DNA of 64,000 nt from Aliagarivorans marinus DSM 23064 (GCF_000429485.1 NZ_AUBY01000008.1:186001-250000), one strand, 5' to 3'; positions 36,582 to 46,130 are shown, numbered from the stretch's first letter. Program-made: numbers and translations. Notes: generated by a model not told the origin, from the sequence alone.

Positions 36582-37202
36582 ATGGATACACAACTTGTCA
36601 TCGCTTTTTTGGTGTTCGCCTTTTCGATGTGTATTACCCCCGGGGCGGGAAACATTGCCTTGTTGGGGATCGCCAATCGCTATGGCTTCTCTGGTGCGAT
36701 TCCCTTTGTTGTTGGGACCAGCTTAGGGGTACTGCTGGTGTTTGCCGGCACCAGCGCCGGGCTGCTCGGTGTGCTGACGCGCTACCCCGCACTCTTTCTA
36801 ACACTTAAGTACGCAGGCGCCGCTTACTTACTGTATATGGCATGGGGTATCAGTCGCTTTCAAAACGATGCGAATGCAAGAGCAGACGCAGGGACAGATG
36901 CAGGAGCGATTGCCGACTCAGGTATGCTAACGGGTGCCTTGCTGCAGATCCTCAATCCCAAAGCTTGGATAGCAGCGATGACAGTGTTCACCCAGTTCAG
37001 CAATCCAAACTACAGCCTGCTACAACAGGCCGTGGTGGTCTGCTTAGCATTTACGCTGGTGACACTGCTCTGCACGTCGGTCTGGGCGCTGGGCGGGTCA
37101 CTACTGATGCGCCTGCTGCAGTCCCCACAGCAGGTGCGTCGGGTAAGCCAAGGTCTAGGGCTGACCTTGGCGATAACGGTGGTGTTTATGCTGGCCAACT
37201 AG
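36582..37202 (+). CDS. LysE-family exporter divergent from Lrp regulator
   Basis: A 206-aa inner-membrane exporter of the RhtB/LysE family with six helices. Family N-terminus AFSMCITPGAGNIALLGIAN, YAGAAYLLYMAWGISRF, and LNPKAWIAAMTVFTQF are conserved. The cytoplasmic loop carries an Ala/Asp-rich insert (ANARADAGTDAGAIADSG). The ATG at 36582 has AGGGA 8 nt upstream; the longer frame from 36558 begins with an unlikely extension. Its last 4 nt overlap the convergent peroxiredoxin stop. Likely regulated by the divergent Lrp-type protein. Confidence 0.9.
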   Translation: MDTQLVIAFLVFAFSMCITPGAGNIALLGIANRYGFSGAIPFVVGTSLGVLLVFAGTSAGLLGVLTRYPALFLTLKYAGAAYLLYMAWGISRFQNDANARADAGTDAGAIADSGMLTGALLQILNPKAWIAAMTVFTQFSNPNYSLLQQAVVVCLAFTLVTLLCTSVWALGGSLLMRLLQSPQQVRRVSQGLGLTLAITVVFMLAN

Positions 37203-37747
37203 GCCAAGTTGTAGTCCAAGGTGCCGCGGATCGGATAGTGGTTATCGGGGTCGCGGATCCACGCTAGGCCGCGACTCAAGGCACCTAACTCTGGACGTAC
37301 GAAGGGATTGTTGGAGATATCCACCACATGCAGCTTGCCGAACTCGTTCACCACAAACAGTCCCGGCTCGGCAAAGTTATGATCGGTCTCTTGTTCAGAG
37401 CGAGGTAGCGAGATGTACACGCCCAAGGTTTTCATCTGCTCTTCGCTTAAGCCATAAGCAATTGGGAAACTGACCTCTAACTTCTCCAGGTGGGTTTCGA
37501 GCTGCGCCTTGGAATCAGCCGATACAGCTAAAATGTCGACCCCGGCATCGGCAAAAGCCTGCTTGTAGCCTTCTAGCTCGTTGAGGTATTTGGTGCACAA
37601 CGGGCAGTGCTTACCGCGATACACAAACACCGCTTGCCAGGTGGCATCGCCCTGCGGCTTGCCCAGTACCACCTCGTTGTCATCAAGCAGCACCGCACTG
37701 ATATGTGGAAAGTCATCGCCTGCTTTTAACTTGTTCGAATACACCAT
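37199..37747 (-). CDS. Peroxiredoxin-like (AhpC/TSA, thioredoxin-fold) protein
   Basis: A 182-aa thioredoxin-fold protein. Motifs: AVFVYRGKHCPLCTKYLNEL, where Cys48-Pro-Leu-Cys51 forms a CxxC active site, AGVDILAVSADS, and VSFPIAYGLSEEQMKTLGV. These place it in the AhpC-TSA_2/redoxin group that reduces peroxides or disulfides. No signal peptide, so cytosolic. I chose the ATG at 37745-37747 with GGAG 5 nt upstream rather than the longer frame to 37810. It is divergent from a LysR gene, which may regulate it. Confidence 0.87.
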   Translation of the reverse strand: MVYSNKLKAGDDFPHISAVLLDDNEVVLGKPQGDATWQAVFVYRGKHCPLCTKYLNELEGYKQAFADAGVDILAVSADSKAQLETHLEKLEVSFPIAYGLSEEQMKTLGVYISLPRSEQETDHNFAEPGLFVVNEFGKLHVVDISNNPFVRPELGALSRGLAWIRDPDNHYPIRGTLDYNLA

Positions 37748-37925
37748 GTTTACTCCGTGGATTATTGAACGCACAGCCGTAAGTGTGGAAGCCGAATCCT
37801 TGAAGTTCAAGCAGTTAACTTTTAGTAACCTAAGTCGATTTGATCTCCCGTAACTGGCTTTAGCGTTGCAGTGACAGGCCAGGCCATCTAAGGTAAGTCC
37901 ATGAACTTGATTTAGTTTTTATCCA

Positions 37926-38819
37926 ATGAACATTGATCACCTAAAACTGTTTGTACGTTTGGCCAGCACCGCCAACATCAGCCAGGCAGGTCAGGAGCTG
38001 GGACTATCGCCGGCGGTGGCCAGCGCCCATGTCTCCAAGCTCGAAGAGAGTCTAGGAGTGCGCTTGGTGCATCGCACCACCCGTAAGGTCTCGCTTACCG
38101 AGGAGGGCCAGGCCTTCTTGCCCCATGCCGAGGAGGTGCTCACCCGGGTGGAAGCGGCTCGAGCCTCGGTGGGAGCGGGGAATACTCTGCCCTCTGGCAT
38201 TCTTCGGGTAACGGCCCCCGCCTCTTTCGGCCGCATGCACCTGATACCGGCCCTGAGCGATTTTCAAGCCCAGTATCCAGAGCTTAAGCTTGATCTGCGC
38301 CTCAGCGATACCATTGTGGATTTGGTCGAAGGTGGCTTCGATATCGCCATTCGTGATGCGGTGTTAAAAGACTCCACCTTGGTGGCACGCAAGCTGGCCA
38401 GTGACCGGCGCTTAACGGTCGCCTCCCCTGCCTATCTGGCTAAGCACGGTCAGCCACAGCACCCGGATGAGCTAACCCAACACCGATGCATTACCCTGTC
38501 GGGCCTGGATCTGTGGCACTATGACAGTCCCACTGGCCCACTTGCGGTTAAGGTTTCAGGGCTGCTGCGCACCGATAATGGCGAGGCGGTGCGCGATGCC
38601 AGCGTCAATGGCTTGGGCGTCACCATTAGCTCGACCTGGTGTTGCTATCAGCAGCTACAACGTGGCGAGTTAGTGCCAGTGCTCGAAGACTACCCGCTGC
38701 TCTCAGATACCGCTATCTGGGCGGTCTACCCTAGCTCACGCTTATTAGCGCCCAAGGTCAGAGCCTTTATCGACTTCTTTGCAGAGCGCTTTGCCGAGCC
38801 CTGTTATTGGGAGCAATAA
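37926..38819 (+). CDS. LysR-family transcriptional regulator (CrgA-like)
   Basis: A 297-aa regulator. HTH at residues 1-60 (MNIDHLKLFVRLASTANIS, LGLSPAVASAHVSKLEESLG), then a substrate-binding domain with the AaeR/CrgA-type signature (LRVTAPASFGRMHLIPAL, VEGGFDIAIRDAVLKDST). Such regulators often control adjacent oxidoreductases. The divergent peroxiredoxin gene 178 nt away is the natural candidate target. The effector is unknown. Confidence 0.92.
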   Translation: MNIDHLKLFVRLASTANISQAGQELGLSPAVASAHVSKLEESLGVRLVHRTTRKVSLTEEGQAFLPHAEEVLTRVEAARASVGAGNTLPSGILRVTAPASFGRMHLIPALSDFQAQYPELKLDLRLSDTIVDLVEGGFDIAIRDAVLKDSTLVARKLASDRRLTVASPAYLAKHGQPQHPDELTQHRCITLSGLDLWHYDSPTGPLAVKVSGLLRTDNGEAVRDASVNGLGVTISSTWCCYQQLQRGELVPVLEDYPLLSDTAIWAVYPSSRLLAPKVRAFIDFFAERFAEPCYWEQ

Positions 38820-38842
38820 GGTCACGCTTTCGGGCGATTTCT

Positions 38843-38910
38843 CTCGGTCGTCGGGCATCAGCAGCCATCGAGCATTAGCAGCCGTCGAGCATTAGTAGCC
38901 ACCGAGGTAG
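38843..38910. repeat. Four 17-bp tandem repeats between convergent genes
   Basis: Units begin at 38843, 38860, 38877 and 38894. The middle two (AGCAGCCATCGAGCATT and AGCAGCCGTCGAGCATT) differ by one base; the outer two are diverged. It lies between the LysR and radical SAM stops. No coding or terminator role seen. Confidence 0.7.
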
Positions 38911-38922
38911 CTGCACTCGCGT

Positions 38923-39798
38923 TTACCAAGAGAAGGTCTGAATGATCTGCTGCTGGGTAATGGGGTTAGTCGCAACCTCATGATTGATGCGCTCTAAGAA
39001 TGCATGACGTGCCTGTGGCAGCATACCGCGCATCGGCGAGATGTTATTGCCATGATCCCCCCAGTAGTAACAATCAAAGTCTTGCAGATTCTCCAATAGG
39101 TACTGCTCTTCTTGTAAGATCTGCAGCGGAGAGGGCAAGCTAAAGCGCCCCTGCTCCACCTCATGCTCCAGTTCAGTGCCCGGCTGTATCGCCAGCGCCA
39201 TTGGTGCAATCTCCTCTGGCTTTAGCTGATTTACCAGCGCTGTGGTCGCCTCGATATGCTGTTTGGAGCGCTCGCGCCCGCCCAAGCCAAAGATAAACGA
39301 GGCTAGCACGCGAATGCCGGCTTGCTTGGCGCGTGCCATGCCTTCGATGGCATGCTCCGGCGTCATGCGTTTGCCAATGCGCTCCAACACCTCGCGATCG
39401 CCCGACTCTAGCCCGGCGTACACCATGTTCAACCCCGCTTGACGGATCTTGATAAGATCTTCCACACTCTTGCGCCGCAAATCATTAAACCCCGCGTACA
39501 TCGAGATGTTTTGAACCTCTGGGAACGTAGCCGTAATCTTGTTCAGTACTTTAACCAAGTAGTCGGTTCGCGCCGCCATCACATTGCCATCGATAAGGAA
39601 TATGGACTCCACGCGATGATAGCGCTGGCGTAAACCCTCGATATCTTGAAACACATCGTCAAGATCGCGGATCTTAAATCGTTTATCGCGAAACATGTTG
39701 CAGAAAGTACAGGTGTTAATAGAGCAGCCCAGTGTTACCTGAATCAATACACTCTCCGCTTCTGTCCACGGGCGGTAAATCTTGCCTTCGTATCGCAT
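38923..39798 (-). CDS. Radical SAM protein
   Basis: A 291-aa iron–sulfur enzyme. The cluster motif is GCSINTCTFCNMF (Cys25, Cys30, Cys33; CX4CX2C), in the same position as in the COG1032-type family with GCxxNxCTFC. Further core features: FLIDGNVMAARTDYLV, NISMYAGFNDL, YAGLESGDREVLERIGK (a SAM-binding motif), and LASFIFGLGGRERS. No accessory domain beyond the partial TIM barrel. The substrate is unknown. The ATG at 39796-39798 has GGAG 9 nt upstream; a GTG seven codons earlier is a weaker option. Confidence 0.88.
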   Translation of the reverse strand: MRYEGKIYRPWTEAESVLIQVTLGCSINTCTFCNMFRDKRFKIRDLDDVFQDIEGLRQRYHRVESIFLIDGNVMAARTDYLVKVLNKITATFPEVQNISMYAGFNDLRRKSVEDLIKIRQAGLNMVYAGLESGDREVLERIGKRMTPEHAIEGMARAKQAGIRVLASFIFGLGGRERSKQHIEATTALVNQLKPEEIAPMALAIQPGTELEHEVEQGRFSLPSPLQILQEEQYLLENLQDFDCYYWGDHGNNISPMRGMLPQARHAFLERINHEVATNPITQQQIIQTFSW

Positions 39799-39989
39799 CT
39801 TGAAATCTCCGGTTGTCACGCCTCAGGGATTTAGTTGCTCGGCGTGATGAACGATGCGGCGAAGATTAGCAGGCGCTTATACAGGCGATAATCCCGACTG
39901 CTTGTGAATCAGTTTTTAGAATTTGTTGAAAATCGAGGGTTAATATCGCCGCCAAGTAAGCACAGCGGGTAAAACCAGGCGGGAGGCAA

Positions 39990-40027
39990 AAGAAAAGGCA
40001 CTGCTACCCCTGTAGGTATCAGTGCCT
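39990..40027 (-). terminator. Intrinsic terminator of the SDR gene
   Basis: AGGCACTG (39996-40003) pairs with CAGTGCCT (40020-40027), with inner pairing CTAC/GTAG. The minus strand continues TTTTCTTTTG. Confidence 0.82.
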
Positions 40028-40044
40028 CAAAAGAGCGGGATGGC

Positions 40045-40854
40045 TTACAGGCCTGAGGTTAATTGCTCTATCGCTGCCATCACCGCTGCGCTCTTATCAG
40101 GGTCGAGCGCATCTGGGTGGGGCGAGGCAAAGCGGCGGCTATCGTTATCGAAGTATTTGCCCGAGGCATCGGCAAACTCTTCGGAAAGCGCTGCTCGGCA
40201 GAGGATATCGGCCCCCACGCGCAGATCGCCACCGGCCACCCCAAAGGCATCTTTGACCATTTTGCTGCCGAGCATTGAGGCTGGATTGACCGCCACCACC
40301 AGCGGGCCGCGTTGGTCTTGCTGATTCTTCAGGCCAATCACCCGCGACCAGATGGTAAGCGCCAGCTTGCTTTGGGCATAGGCTTGGCCATCGGAGAGTG
40401 TCTGTTCGCCATTTAGGGCAGCGATACTGACGCTGGCCTGCGCCGCAGACGAGAGGTTCACCACCCGCGCTTGAGGGCCCAGCAAGTCCGCCAGTTTCTG
40501 CATTAGCAGGTACGGTGCCAAGGTATTCACCACAAAGCGCACATCTAAGCCTTTATCCGCCACGGTATTTGGCGTGTTGTAGACACCCGCATTGTTGATC
40601 AATACATCTAAGTGCGAGTGCTGCTGTTTAATGGAATCGGCCAAGGCCTGCACCTCGGCAAAGCGCGACAGATCTGCTTGATAAGCGTCTATGGCAGCCT
40701 CGGGATAACGCTCACTTAAGGCCTGGCGGGTGGCCTCTAACTTGGCGGCATTGCGTCCGTGCAACAGCACGTGATGGCCTTGCTCAGCCAGCATGCTGGC
40801 GGTTTCCAGGCCGATGCCATCGGTGGAGCCGGTGATCAATATGGTCTTCGACAT
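40045..40854 (-). CDS. Short-chain dehydrogenase/reductase
   Basis: A 269-aa NAD(P)-dependent oxidoreductase. Rossmann motif ITGSTDGIGLETA (TGxxxGIG), NNAGVYNTPN, catalytic Ser in VVNLSSAAQASV, and YAQSK holding the Tyr/Lys pair. HGRNAAKLEA after the second strand (Arg) suggests NADPH preference. The pattern resembles retinol-dehydrogenase/WWOX-type classical SDRs, but the substrate cannot be inferred. Stand-alone gene with its own terminator. Confidence 0.9.
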   Translation of the reverse strand: MSKTILITGSTDGIGLETASMLAEQGHHVLLHGRNAAKLEATRQALSERYPEAAIDAYQADLSRFAEVQALADSIKQQHSHLDVLINNAGVYNTPNTVADKGLDVRFVVNTLAPYLLMQKLADLLGPQARVVNLSSAAQASVSIAALNGEQTLSDGQAYAQSKLALTIWSRVIGLKNQQDQRGPLVVAVNPASMLGSKMVKDAFGVAGGDLRVGADILCRAALSEEFADASGKYFDNDSRRFASPHPDALDPDKSAAVMAAIEQLTSGL

Positions 40855-41001
40855 GTTCTCTCCAGATAGATATTGCGCTCAGCATGGCAGCGCGACGAGG
40901 GTCAACTGACACAAGTGTAGCTAGCCCCCGGGCAACTGAGTATCAGTAAGCGCTAAAAAGAGATTCTTCTAAGACCATATAATCATTGGATAACGACACC
41001 A

Positions 41002-41487
41002 CTATTTGTAGCTAGTCATCACCTCGCCCTCTAGCTGATAGCCCACCATCGCCAGGTCATGATCAAAGGTTTGCGTGCGCAGGGTTCCGGTTACATTCAC
41101 CACCTCCCACATCCCTTTAATCGGCACATAATCGTCCATTACAACATGAACGATTTGGTTCTGTGGTGGCGGCGGTACATGAATACATGCGCCGTAAAAT
41201 GGCACCAGCAAGAACTCCTTCACCGCCATGCTGGTTCCTTCAATCGGGATCACAAAGCCCGGTATTTTGACCTGTTGATTGTTGAGCTCTTCCCTAACCG
41301 AGCCAACAAAGCTTTGCTCGTTGTTAGCTGGCAAGCTCTCATCGTGCATGCCCAATTGCTGCTGATTAACCGTTGCCATCACTTGATCGACTTCGTCATC
41401 TGGCACCAAATCGAGCCAGCTCAGCTCGAGTACCTCGGCACTAACCGACCATCCCAGCAACATCAGTAAATAGAGTAATTTCGGCAC
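41002..41487 (-). CDS. DUF3299 exported protein
   Basis: A 161-aa protein with a signal peptide (PKLLYLLMLLGWSVSA, cut near SVSA-EV). The DUF3299 core is clear: VKIPGFVIPIEGTSMAVKEF, LVPFYGACIHVPPPPQNQIV and the final AMVGYQLEGEV. Proteins with this domain often sit with lipoprotein or ABC (macrolide-type) transport genes, but the role is unknown. The start is GTG at 41485-41487 with AAGGAATT upstream; the longer frame (to 41598) has no signal-like start. It follows the PHP-domain lipoprotein by 68 nt, with a terminator between. Confidence 0.85.
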   Translation of the reverse strand: MPKLLYLLMLLGWSVSAEVLELSWLDLVPDDEVDQVMATVNQQQLGMHDESLPANNEQSFVGSVREELNNQQVKIPGFVIPIEGTSMAVKEFLLVPFYGACIHVPPPPQNQIVHVVMDDYVPIKGMWEVVNVTGTLRTQTFDHDLAMVGYQLEGEVMTSYK

Positions 41488-41504
41488 AAATAATTCCTTA
41501 AAAA

Positions 41505-41534
41505 CTAAGAAAGGGGCTAACCTAGTTAGCCCCT
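41505..41534 (-). terminator. Intrinsic terminator of the PHP lipoprotein gene
   Basis: AGGGGCTAA–CCTAG–TTAGCCCCT (41512-41534) followed on the minus strand by TTCTTAGTTTTT. Confidence 0.85.
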
Positions 41535-41555
41535 GAGTTGGCAGCGTTTGCGCAG

Positions 41556-43151
41556 TTAGCCTTCTACGTTGAAGTAGATCGGGCTTGAGTAGAACCACAA
41601 GCTATTGAAGTTATCGCGGTCTGATTGACCTGAACCTCGACGGAAATCTACGTTCGGGTTGCCGTCACGGTCCATGCGCTCGCTGTTGATTTCGATATCG
41701 GTACCGCGGATACGGAAGTACATATCTTTCTCAACGCCTTCTACGGTGTAAGACATTTCGTAGTAGCCATGCTCATCTGGCTGGTAGTCGCTGGTGAAGA
41801 AGCGATGATGCAGGCGAGTACTGCGGTTATATGGCAGACTGTAGTCTGGGGTACCCGGCTGAGCAGGCTCCACCATCTCGCCGCCGATCAAATCGATGTG
41901 GTCCACCACTGGTGCATCGGTATCGTCGTTGTTTTCTGAGAACCAGTTGCCGGTAGATGGCTTGAAGCGCACGGTAATGGTGACGCTATCACCTTGCTGA
42001 ACGAACAGGTCATCACCCATCATCTGCAAGTCGTGGGTCGATTCGGCAAAGAAGCTTAGGTCTTCAATCAGGTTGCCGTACATCGCTACGGTTTTGCCGT
42101 TACACACGGCGGCCATGACATTAGGTACATCAAATTCTTGGCCTTCATCTAGCCACACCAGAGTCTTGTTGTACTGACCCGGAGCATAGGCATCGTGGAA
42201 GTCTGAGTTAGAAGTTAGGTAAATCTTGTGGCCCTCAGCGAGCAAAGCATCCCACTCACCGCCAAGCTCGTTCACCGAGTAATCCACCCCGCCATAAACG
42301 AAGGCGCGGATGTTACCGTTGTAGCTGTCATACTCGTATTCGGCGCGCAGGTCGGTCGCTTGGTTACCCGGCAGACCTTCATAGGCACACATCAACCCCG
42401 GAGCGGCATTCAGCAGATCGCGGTAGTCCGCGATGGTGTAGTTGTCACCCTTGCGGTTGGGGTGGTTAAACTGAATCAAGCCCTGACCGGCAGGGATATT
42501 GTTGTACAGCCATTCAATCGCTTTCTTGCCTTCGGTTTCAGGGTCAAAACGCTCCCCCTCTTCCAGCCACTTAAGTACTTCTTCTTGAGAGTAGTAACTC
42601 TCGTCATAATCTTGGGCGTAGAACTCAAACTGGCGCATAAAGTCGATGCTGGCGTCTGAGTTAACCGCATCTAGGAACATCCATACATTGGTATGCTCAT
42701 AGTTGTCATTATTCCACTCAGTACCAGCAATCAGCACTTTGCCTTGCTCAAGGTACTTGTCGAAGTGCTGGAGTTGATAGCGCTTGATAGCATCAAAAAC
42801 CGGAAGAGGCGTGTCTGCCGCGACGTTTTGATCGTCACGATGGGTCAGGCGCAAATGGTCAGCCATAAAGACAAAATCGAGGTTATAGACGTCGAAGGCT
42901 CGACGCAGCCCTTCATCCACTGGCGTGTGAGCATCCTCAGAAATCGCAGAATGCACGTGGAAGTCACCCGCTACATAGCGGCCCGCTTTAAGCTCGGGTT
43001 TGGCTTCAGGAGGCAGAGGGCCCGGCTGTTCAGGAAGGATGGGCAGTACAGGCAGCTCATCATCACGCGCCGTATCGTCATTGGAGCTATTACATCCAGC
43101 CAATGCCAGCGTGCAGCAGGCAGCAACCAAGCTGTAGCGAAGTTTCATCAT
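41556..43151 (-). CDS. PHP-domain lipoprotein (CehA/McbA-like phosphoesterase or hydrolase)
   Basis: A 531-aa exported lipoprotein: lipobox LAGC with Cys20, then an Asp/Pro-rich linker to about residue 55. The polymerase-and-histidinol-phosphatase metal motifs are visible: GDFHVHSAISEDAHTP (HxH), DFVFMADHLRLT (ADH), LIQFNHPNRKG, and LTSNSDFHDAY (SDxH). The C-terminal ~150 residues are beta-rich. PHP proteins use two or three metal ions for phosphoester or amide hydrolysis; CehA is a carbaryl hydrolase. The actual substrate here is unknown. The upstream gap holds a 12-bp inverted repeat. Confidence 0.85.
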   Translation of the reverse strand: MMKLRYSLVAACCTLALAGCNSSNDDTARDDELPVLPILPEQPGPLPPEAKPELKAGRYVAGDFHVHSAISEDAHTPVDEGLRRAFDVYNLDFVFMADHLRLTHRDDQNVAADTPLPVFDAIKRYQLQHFDKYLEQGKVLIAGTEWNNDNYEHTNVWMFLDAVNSDASIDFMRQFEFYAQDYDESYYSQEEVLKWLEEGERFDPETEGKKAIEWLYNNIPAGQGLIQFNHPNRKGDNYTIADYRDLLNAAPGLMCAYEGLPGNQATDLRAEYEYDSYNGNIRAFVYGGVDYSVNELGGEWDALLAEGHKIYLTSNSDFHDAYAPGQYNKTLVWLDEGQEFDVPNVMAAVCNGKTVAMYGNLIEDLSFFAESTHDLQMMGDDLFVQQGDSVTITVRFKPSTGNWFSENNDDTDAPVVDHIDLIGGEMVEPAQPGTPDYSLPYNRSTRLHHRFFTSDYQPDEHGYYEMSYTVEGVEKDMYFRIRGTDIEINSERMDRDGNPNVDFRRGSGQSDRDNFNSLWFYSSPIYFNVEG

Positions 43152-43227
43152 TATTGTTTTCCTTAGGTGTCGCGTCAGTGTGACGCGCGCACTTTAGGTA
43201 GCAATGGTTAAAGAATAATGACAAAAC

Positions 43228-43274
43228 AGTGAAACATTCCACTCACACCAAAATATGCAGATGAATGTTTCACT
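43228..43274. promoter_or_regulatory. Perfect 12-bp inverted repeat upstream of the PHP lipoprotein
   Basis: AGTGAAACATTC (43228-43239) and GAATGTTTCACT (43263-43274), spacer 23 nt, 77 nt before the PHP gene start and 50 nt after the merR stop. It could be a two-half-site operator or a hairpin. No T tract marks it as a terminator. Confidence 0.45.
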
Positions 43275-43323
43275 TGATGGGGACTATTTACCCCTTGGGA
43301 GAACTATATCACTACTAATACAT

Positions 43324-43836
43324 CTATAGCTTTCGAATCTTCGCGATCTCACTTTCACCAATACCTAAAGATTCGAGAAACTTTTGGTGCTCCTCAGGCT
43401 CCATCTCTTCAAACTTTCTATGCCAACTCGTCATCGCAGCTTCATCAAAACCTGCAGCCTGCATGATTTCTACCCAACGTCGTTTAGTGACCATTTTACT
43501 CTCCAATAGCTTCGGATCTTGCAGCAACACAACGATTGCCCGCTGTTGCTCACGTAGTTTGCTTATCTCGGTTTCCAGTAACTCAAAGTGCTCTCTGAGC
43601 ACTTTGGCCTGATCCGTAGATGCCTGTCGATTGAGCAGACTGTTAATACTTGCCACCGACAAACCATAACTGCGATAAGCAACAATGGTTTGCAACCGCG
43701 TAAGCTCGCTTTCACCGTACCAACGATAGCCATTGGCAGAACGCAGCTTAGGAGCAATCAATCCTTGGCGTTCGTAGTACAGCAGCGTGGCTCGAGAAAT
43801 ACCGCAGCGTCTTGCTAAGTCAGTGACCGTTATCAT
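43324..43836 (-). CDS. MerR-family transcriptional regulator
   Basis: A 170-aa regulator. N-terminal winged HTH: VTDLARRCGISRATLLYYERQ, LIAPKLRSANGYRWYGESEL. A coiled-coil dimerisation helix follows (about 80-110) and a C-terminal domain of 60 residues without a Cys cluster, so a metal ligand is unlikely. The C-terminal pattern (FDEAAMTSWHRKFEEMEPEEHQ, about residues 130-151) resembles TipAS-like effector domains. It is divergent from the hypothetical gene at 44093. Target unknown. Confidence 0.88.
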   Translation of the reverse strand: MITVTDLARRCGISRATLLYYERQGLIAPKLRSANGYRWYGESELTRLQTIVAYRSYGLSVASINSLLNRQASTDQAKVLREHFELLETEISKLREQQRAIVVLLQDPKLLESKMVTKRRWVEIMQAAGFDEAAMTSWHRKFEEMEPEEHQKFLESLGIGESEIAKIRKL

Positions 43837-44092
43837 CGTATTACCTGTTTGCTAATCGAGCGGAGAGTATCAAGGCTAAACCTTTAGACAGGTCAACAGG
43901 GATGATAGCGTCATTGATGAATAACATCTAAAAAGCATCCAGTTGGCACAGTGGAGGCTATTCTCGCGCGAAGTGAAGTATTGAGGCTAATTTGGTCAAT
44001 GTTCAAAAATCCGGCGCATTAGTGGATCGCAACTTGCTTAGTTAGATCACATTTTAGCAATCACTGCCGTACGGCAAGCAATAGAGCCGATA

Positions 44093-44533
44093 ATGAAGAT
44101 TGATAGCAATGCCGCTACCTTGTATAGCGAGGCCACACCTAAACAGTTACCAAAGAAGCTGTCCTACGACACCGCCATTGAACCTCAGCACCAATGCAGC
44201 GGCGATACCCTGAAACGCATCGACTTTAGCCACACCACCAGCAAGGCCTTGATGGATTGGGTGGACGAACAAGTAGCCGAGGGCCATATGGCGCTGCCGT
44301 TACGGCAACACTTTGCCGATATGACCCTGCAGATCCCAGTCACTAGCCGTAACAACGAGATGCAATGGCTGGATGACGATAGCAACTGCCTTAACTTTAT
44401 TGAACGGGCTGAAACCGCCATCGAAGCGGCGCGCAGCAGCGGCGATAGCCAGACGAGACAGCACTTAGAACAAGCGCTTGAGGTGATGCATCGCCACCAA
44501 GGCATGGCCATCGGCATCGATGCCCACGCCTAA
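44093..44533 (+). CDS. Conserved-looking hypothetical protein (146 aa)
   Basis: Soluble, acidic protein without signal peptide or membrane segment. The N-terminal third is polar (MKIDSNAATLYSEATPKQL); the rest is predicted helical, including SHTTSKALMDWVDEQVAEG and NFIERAETAIEAARSSGD. Codon use matches its neighbours, which supports real coding. I recognise no family. It lies between merR (divergent) and rhlE (convergent). No function is assigned. Confidence 0.65.
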   Translation: MKIDSNAATLYSEATPKQLPKKLSYDTAIEPQHQCSGDTLKRIDFSHTTSKALMDWVDEQVAEGHMALPLRQHFADMTLQIPVTSRNNEMQWLDDDSNCLNFIERAETAIEAARSSGDSQTRQHLEQALEVMHRHQGMAIGIDAHA

Positions 44534-44564
44534 GCGATGAGAAGGTGATTGCTATTGAGGCAAA

Positions 44565-45935
44565 CTAGCGGTTGCCACTTTGACTGCGTTGGCGATTGCC
44601 GTTGGCTTGGCCACGCGAGTTAGGGTTGCGGCGGCGATTGCTGTTACGAGAGTTATTGCGCGGCTTACGTGGTGCCTCTGAAGCGCCCTCACCCGATTGC
44701 TGATTACCCGCATTGCCAGAGCTGTTAGCGCCGGTTTTCGGCTTGTTCTTCTTTGGCTTCTTCGGTTTAACCGGTTTAAGTGGCTTGGACGCAGACAAGG
44801 GATTGGTCGGCTCAAAACCTTCCAACGATTGGCGCTCCAGGTGCTGCTGGGTCAACTGCTCAATCGCCACCAACAGCTTGTGCTCATCTTCCGAGACCAA
44901 GGAGATCGCATGACCGCTGGCACCCGCGCGGCCAGTACGGCCAATCCGGTGCACGTAGTCTTCCGCCACGTTCGGCAGGTCGAAGTTCACCACCTGTGGC
45001 AGTTGGTCGATATCCAGACCACGTGCGGCGATGTCGGTGGCAATCAGAGCGCGGATGGCGCCTGATTTAAAATCGGCCAGCGCTTTAGTACGAGCATTCT
45101 GGCTCTTATTGCCATGAATGGCGGCAGAGCTAATACCACGCTCTTCGAGCTTACGCGCAATTCGGTTGGCGCCGTGCTTGGTACGGCTAAATACCAACAC
45201 CTGCTGCCAGTCGCCTTGCTTGATAAGCTTGGCCAGCGCACCGATTTTGCGGCTCTTATCAACCGAGTAGATCCACTGCTCAACGGTGCGTGCGGTGGCA
45301 TTACGCGGGTTCACATCGATCTCAATCGGGTTGTGTACCAAGCCTTTCGCCAGGGCGCGGATCTCATCGGAGAAGGTCGCCGAGAACAGCAGGTTCTGAC
45401 GCTTGGCCGGCAGCAGCGCCAGAATCTTTTTGATATCGCGGATAAAGCCCATGTCCAACATGCGATCGGCTTCATCAAGGATCAGCACCTCTAGCTGATT
45501 AAAGCGCACCGCATTTTGCTGATACAGATCTAGTAGGCGACCCGGCGTTGCCACCAACACATCGCAGCCTCGGCGCAGCCCCATCATCTGTGGGTTGATC
45601 TTCACGCCGCCAAACACCACCTGCGAGCGCAGCGGGGTGTGCTTGCCATACACCGCGACACTCTCACCCACTTGAGCGGCTAGCTCACGGGTCGGCGTAA
45701 GCACCAAGGCGCGCACATTGTTGCTGCCGGCGCGTTGTCCGCCGAGTAGGCGCTCTAGTAGTGGCAAGGTAAAACCGGCGGTTTTACCGGTACCGGTTTG
45801 CGCGGCAGCCATCACGTCCTGGCCGTCGATGACCGCAGGAATGGCTTGCTGTTGAATCGGTGAAGGCGTGGTGTAGCCCTTCTCTTCGATGGCTTTAAGG
45901 ATGGCAGGTGACAGACCCAGGGAAGTAAAACTCAT
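44565..45935 (-). CDS. rhlE: DEAD-box ATP-dependent RNA helicase RhlE
   Basis: A 456-aa RNA helicase of ribosome assembly and RNA turnover. All motifs are present: Q motif ([14 protein letters not shown]), I AQTGTGKT, Ia [43 protein letters not shown] and [12 protein letters not shown]. Residues from about 385 form a basic, Lys/Pro- and then Asn/Arg-rich low-complexity tail ([17 protein letters not shown]) typical of RhlE. I chose the ATG at 45933-45935 at [10 protein letters not shown], the family start; the longer frame to 46046 encodes a non-conserved extension. Confidence 0.93.
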   Translation of the reverse strand: MSFTSLGLSPAILKAIEEKGYTTPSPIQQQAIPAVIDGQDVMAAAQTGTGKTAGFTLPLLERLLGGQRAGSNNVRALVLTPTRELAAQVGESVAVYGKHTPLRSQVVFGGVKINPQMMGLRRGCDVLVATPGRLLDLYQQNAVRFNQLEVLILDEADRMLDMGFIRDIKKILALLPAKRQNLLFSATFSDEIRALAKGLVHNPIEIDVNPRNATARTVEQWIYSVDKSRKIGALAKLIKQGDWQQVLVFSRTKHGANRIARKLEERGISSAAIHGNKSQNARTKALADFKSGAIRALIATDIAARGLDIDQLPQVVNFDLPNVAEDYVHRIGRTGRAGASGHAISLVSEDEHKLLVAIEQLTQQHLERQSLEGFEPTNPLSASKPLKPVKPKKPKKNKPKTGANSSGNAGNQQSGEGASEAPRKPRNNSRNSNRRRNPNSRGQANGNRQRSQSGNR

Positions 45936-46130
45936 AGTTGCTCTCTTTGCTAGCGCGGTGCACTGTGGAATCTGAAACCTACTCCACCGCAAAGTAGGGC
46001 GCGCAGCATACAGCAAGCACAGCTCAGGGGCCAGCAGATAATCCATCGAAGAGGTCGCAGTTGAACCGGCAAAACGTAGGCGCTACCGGTCACAGCGAGA
46101 CGCAACCACACGCATTGACTCTCAAGAACG

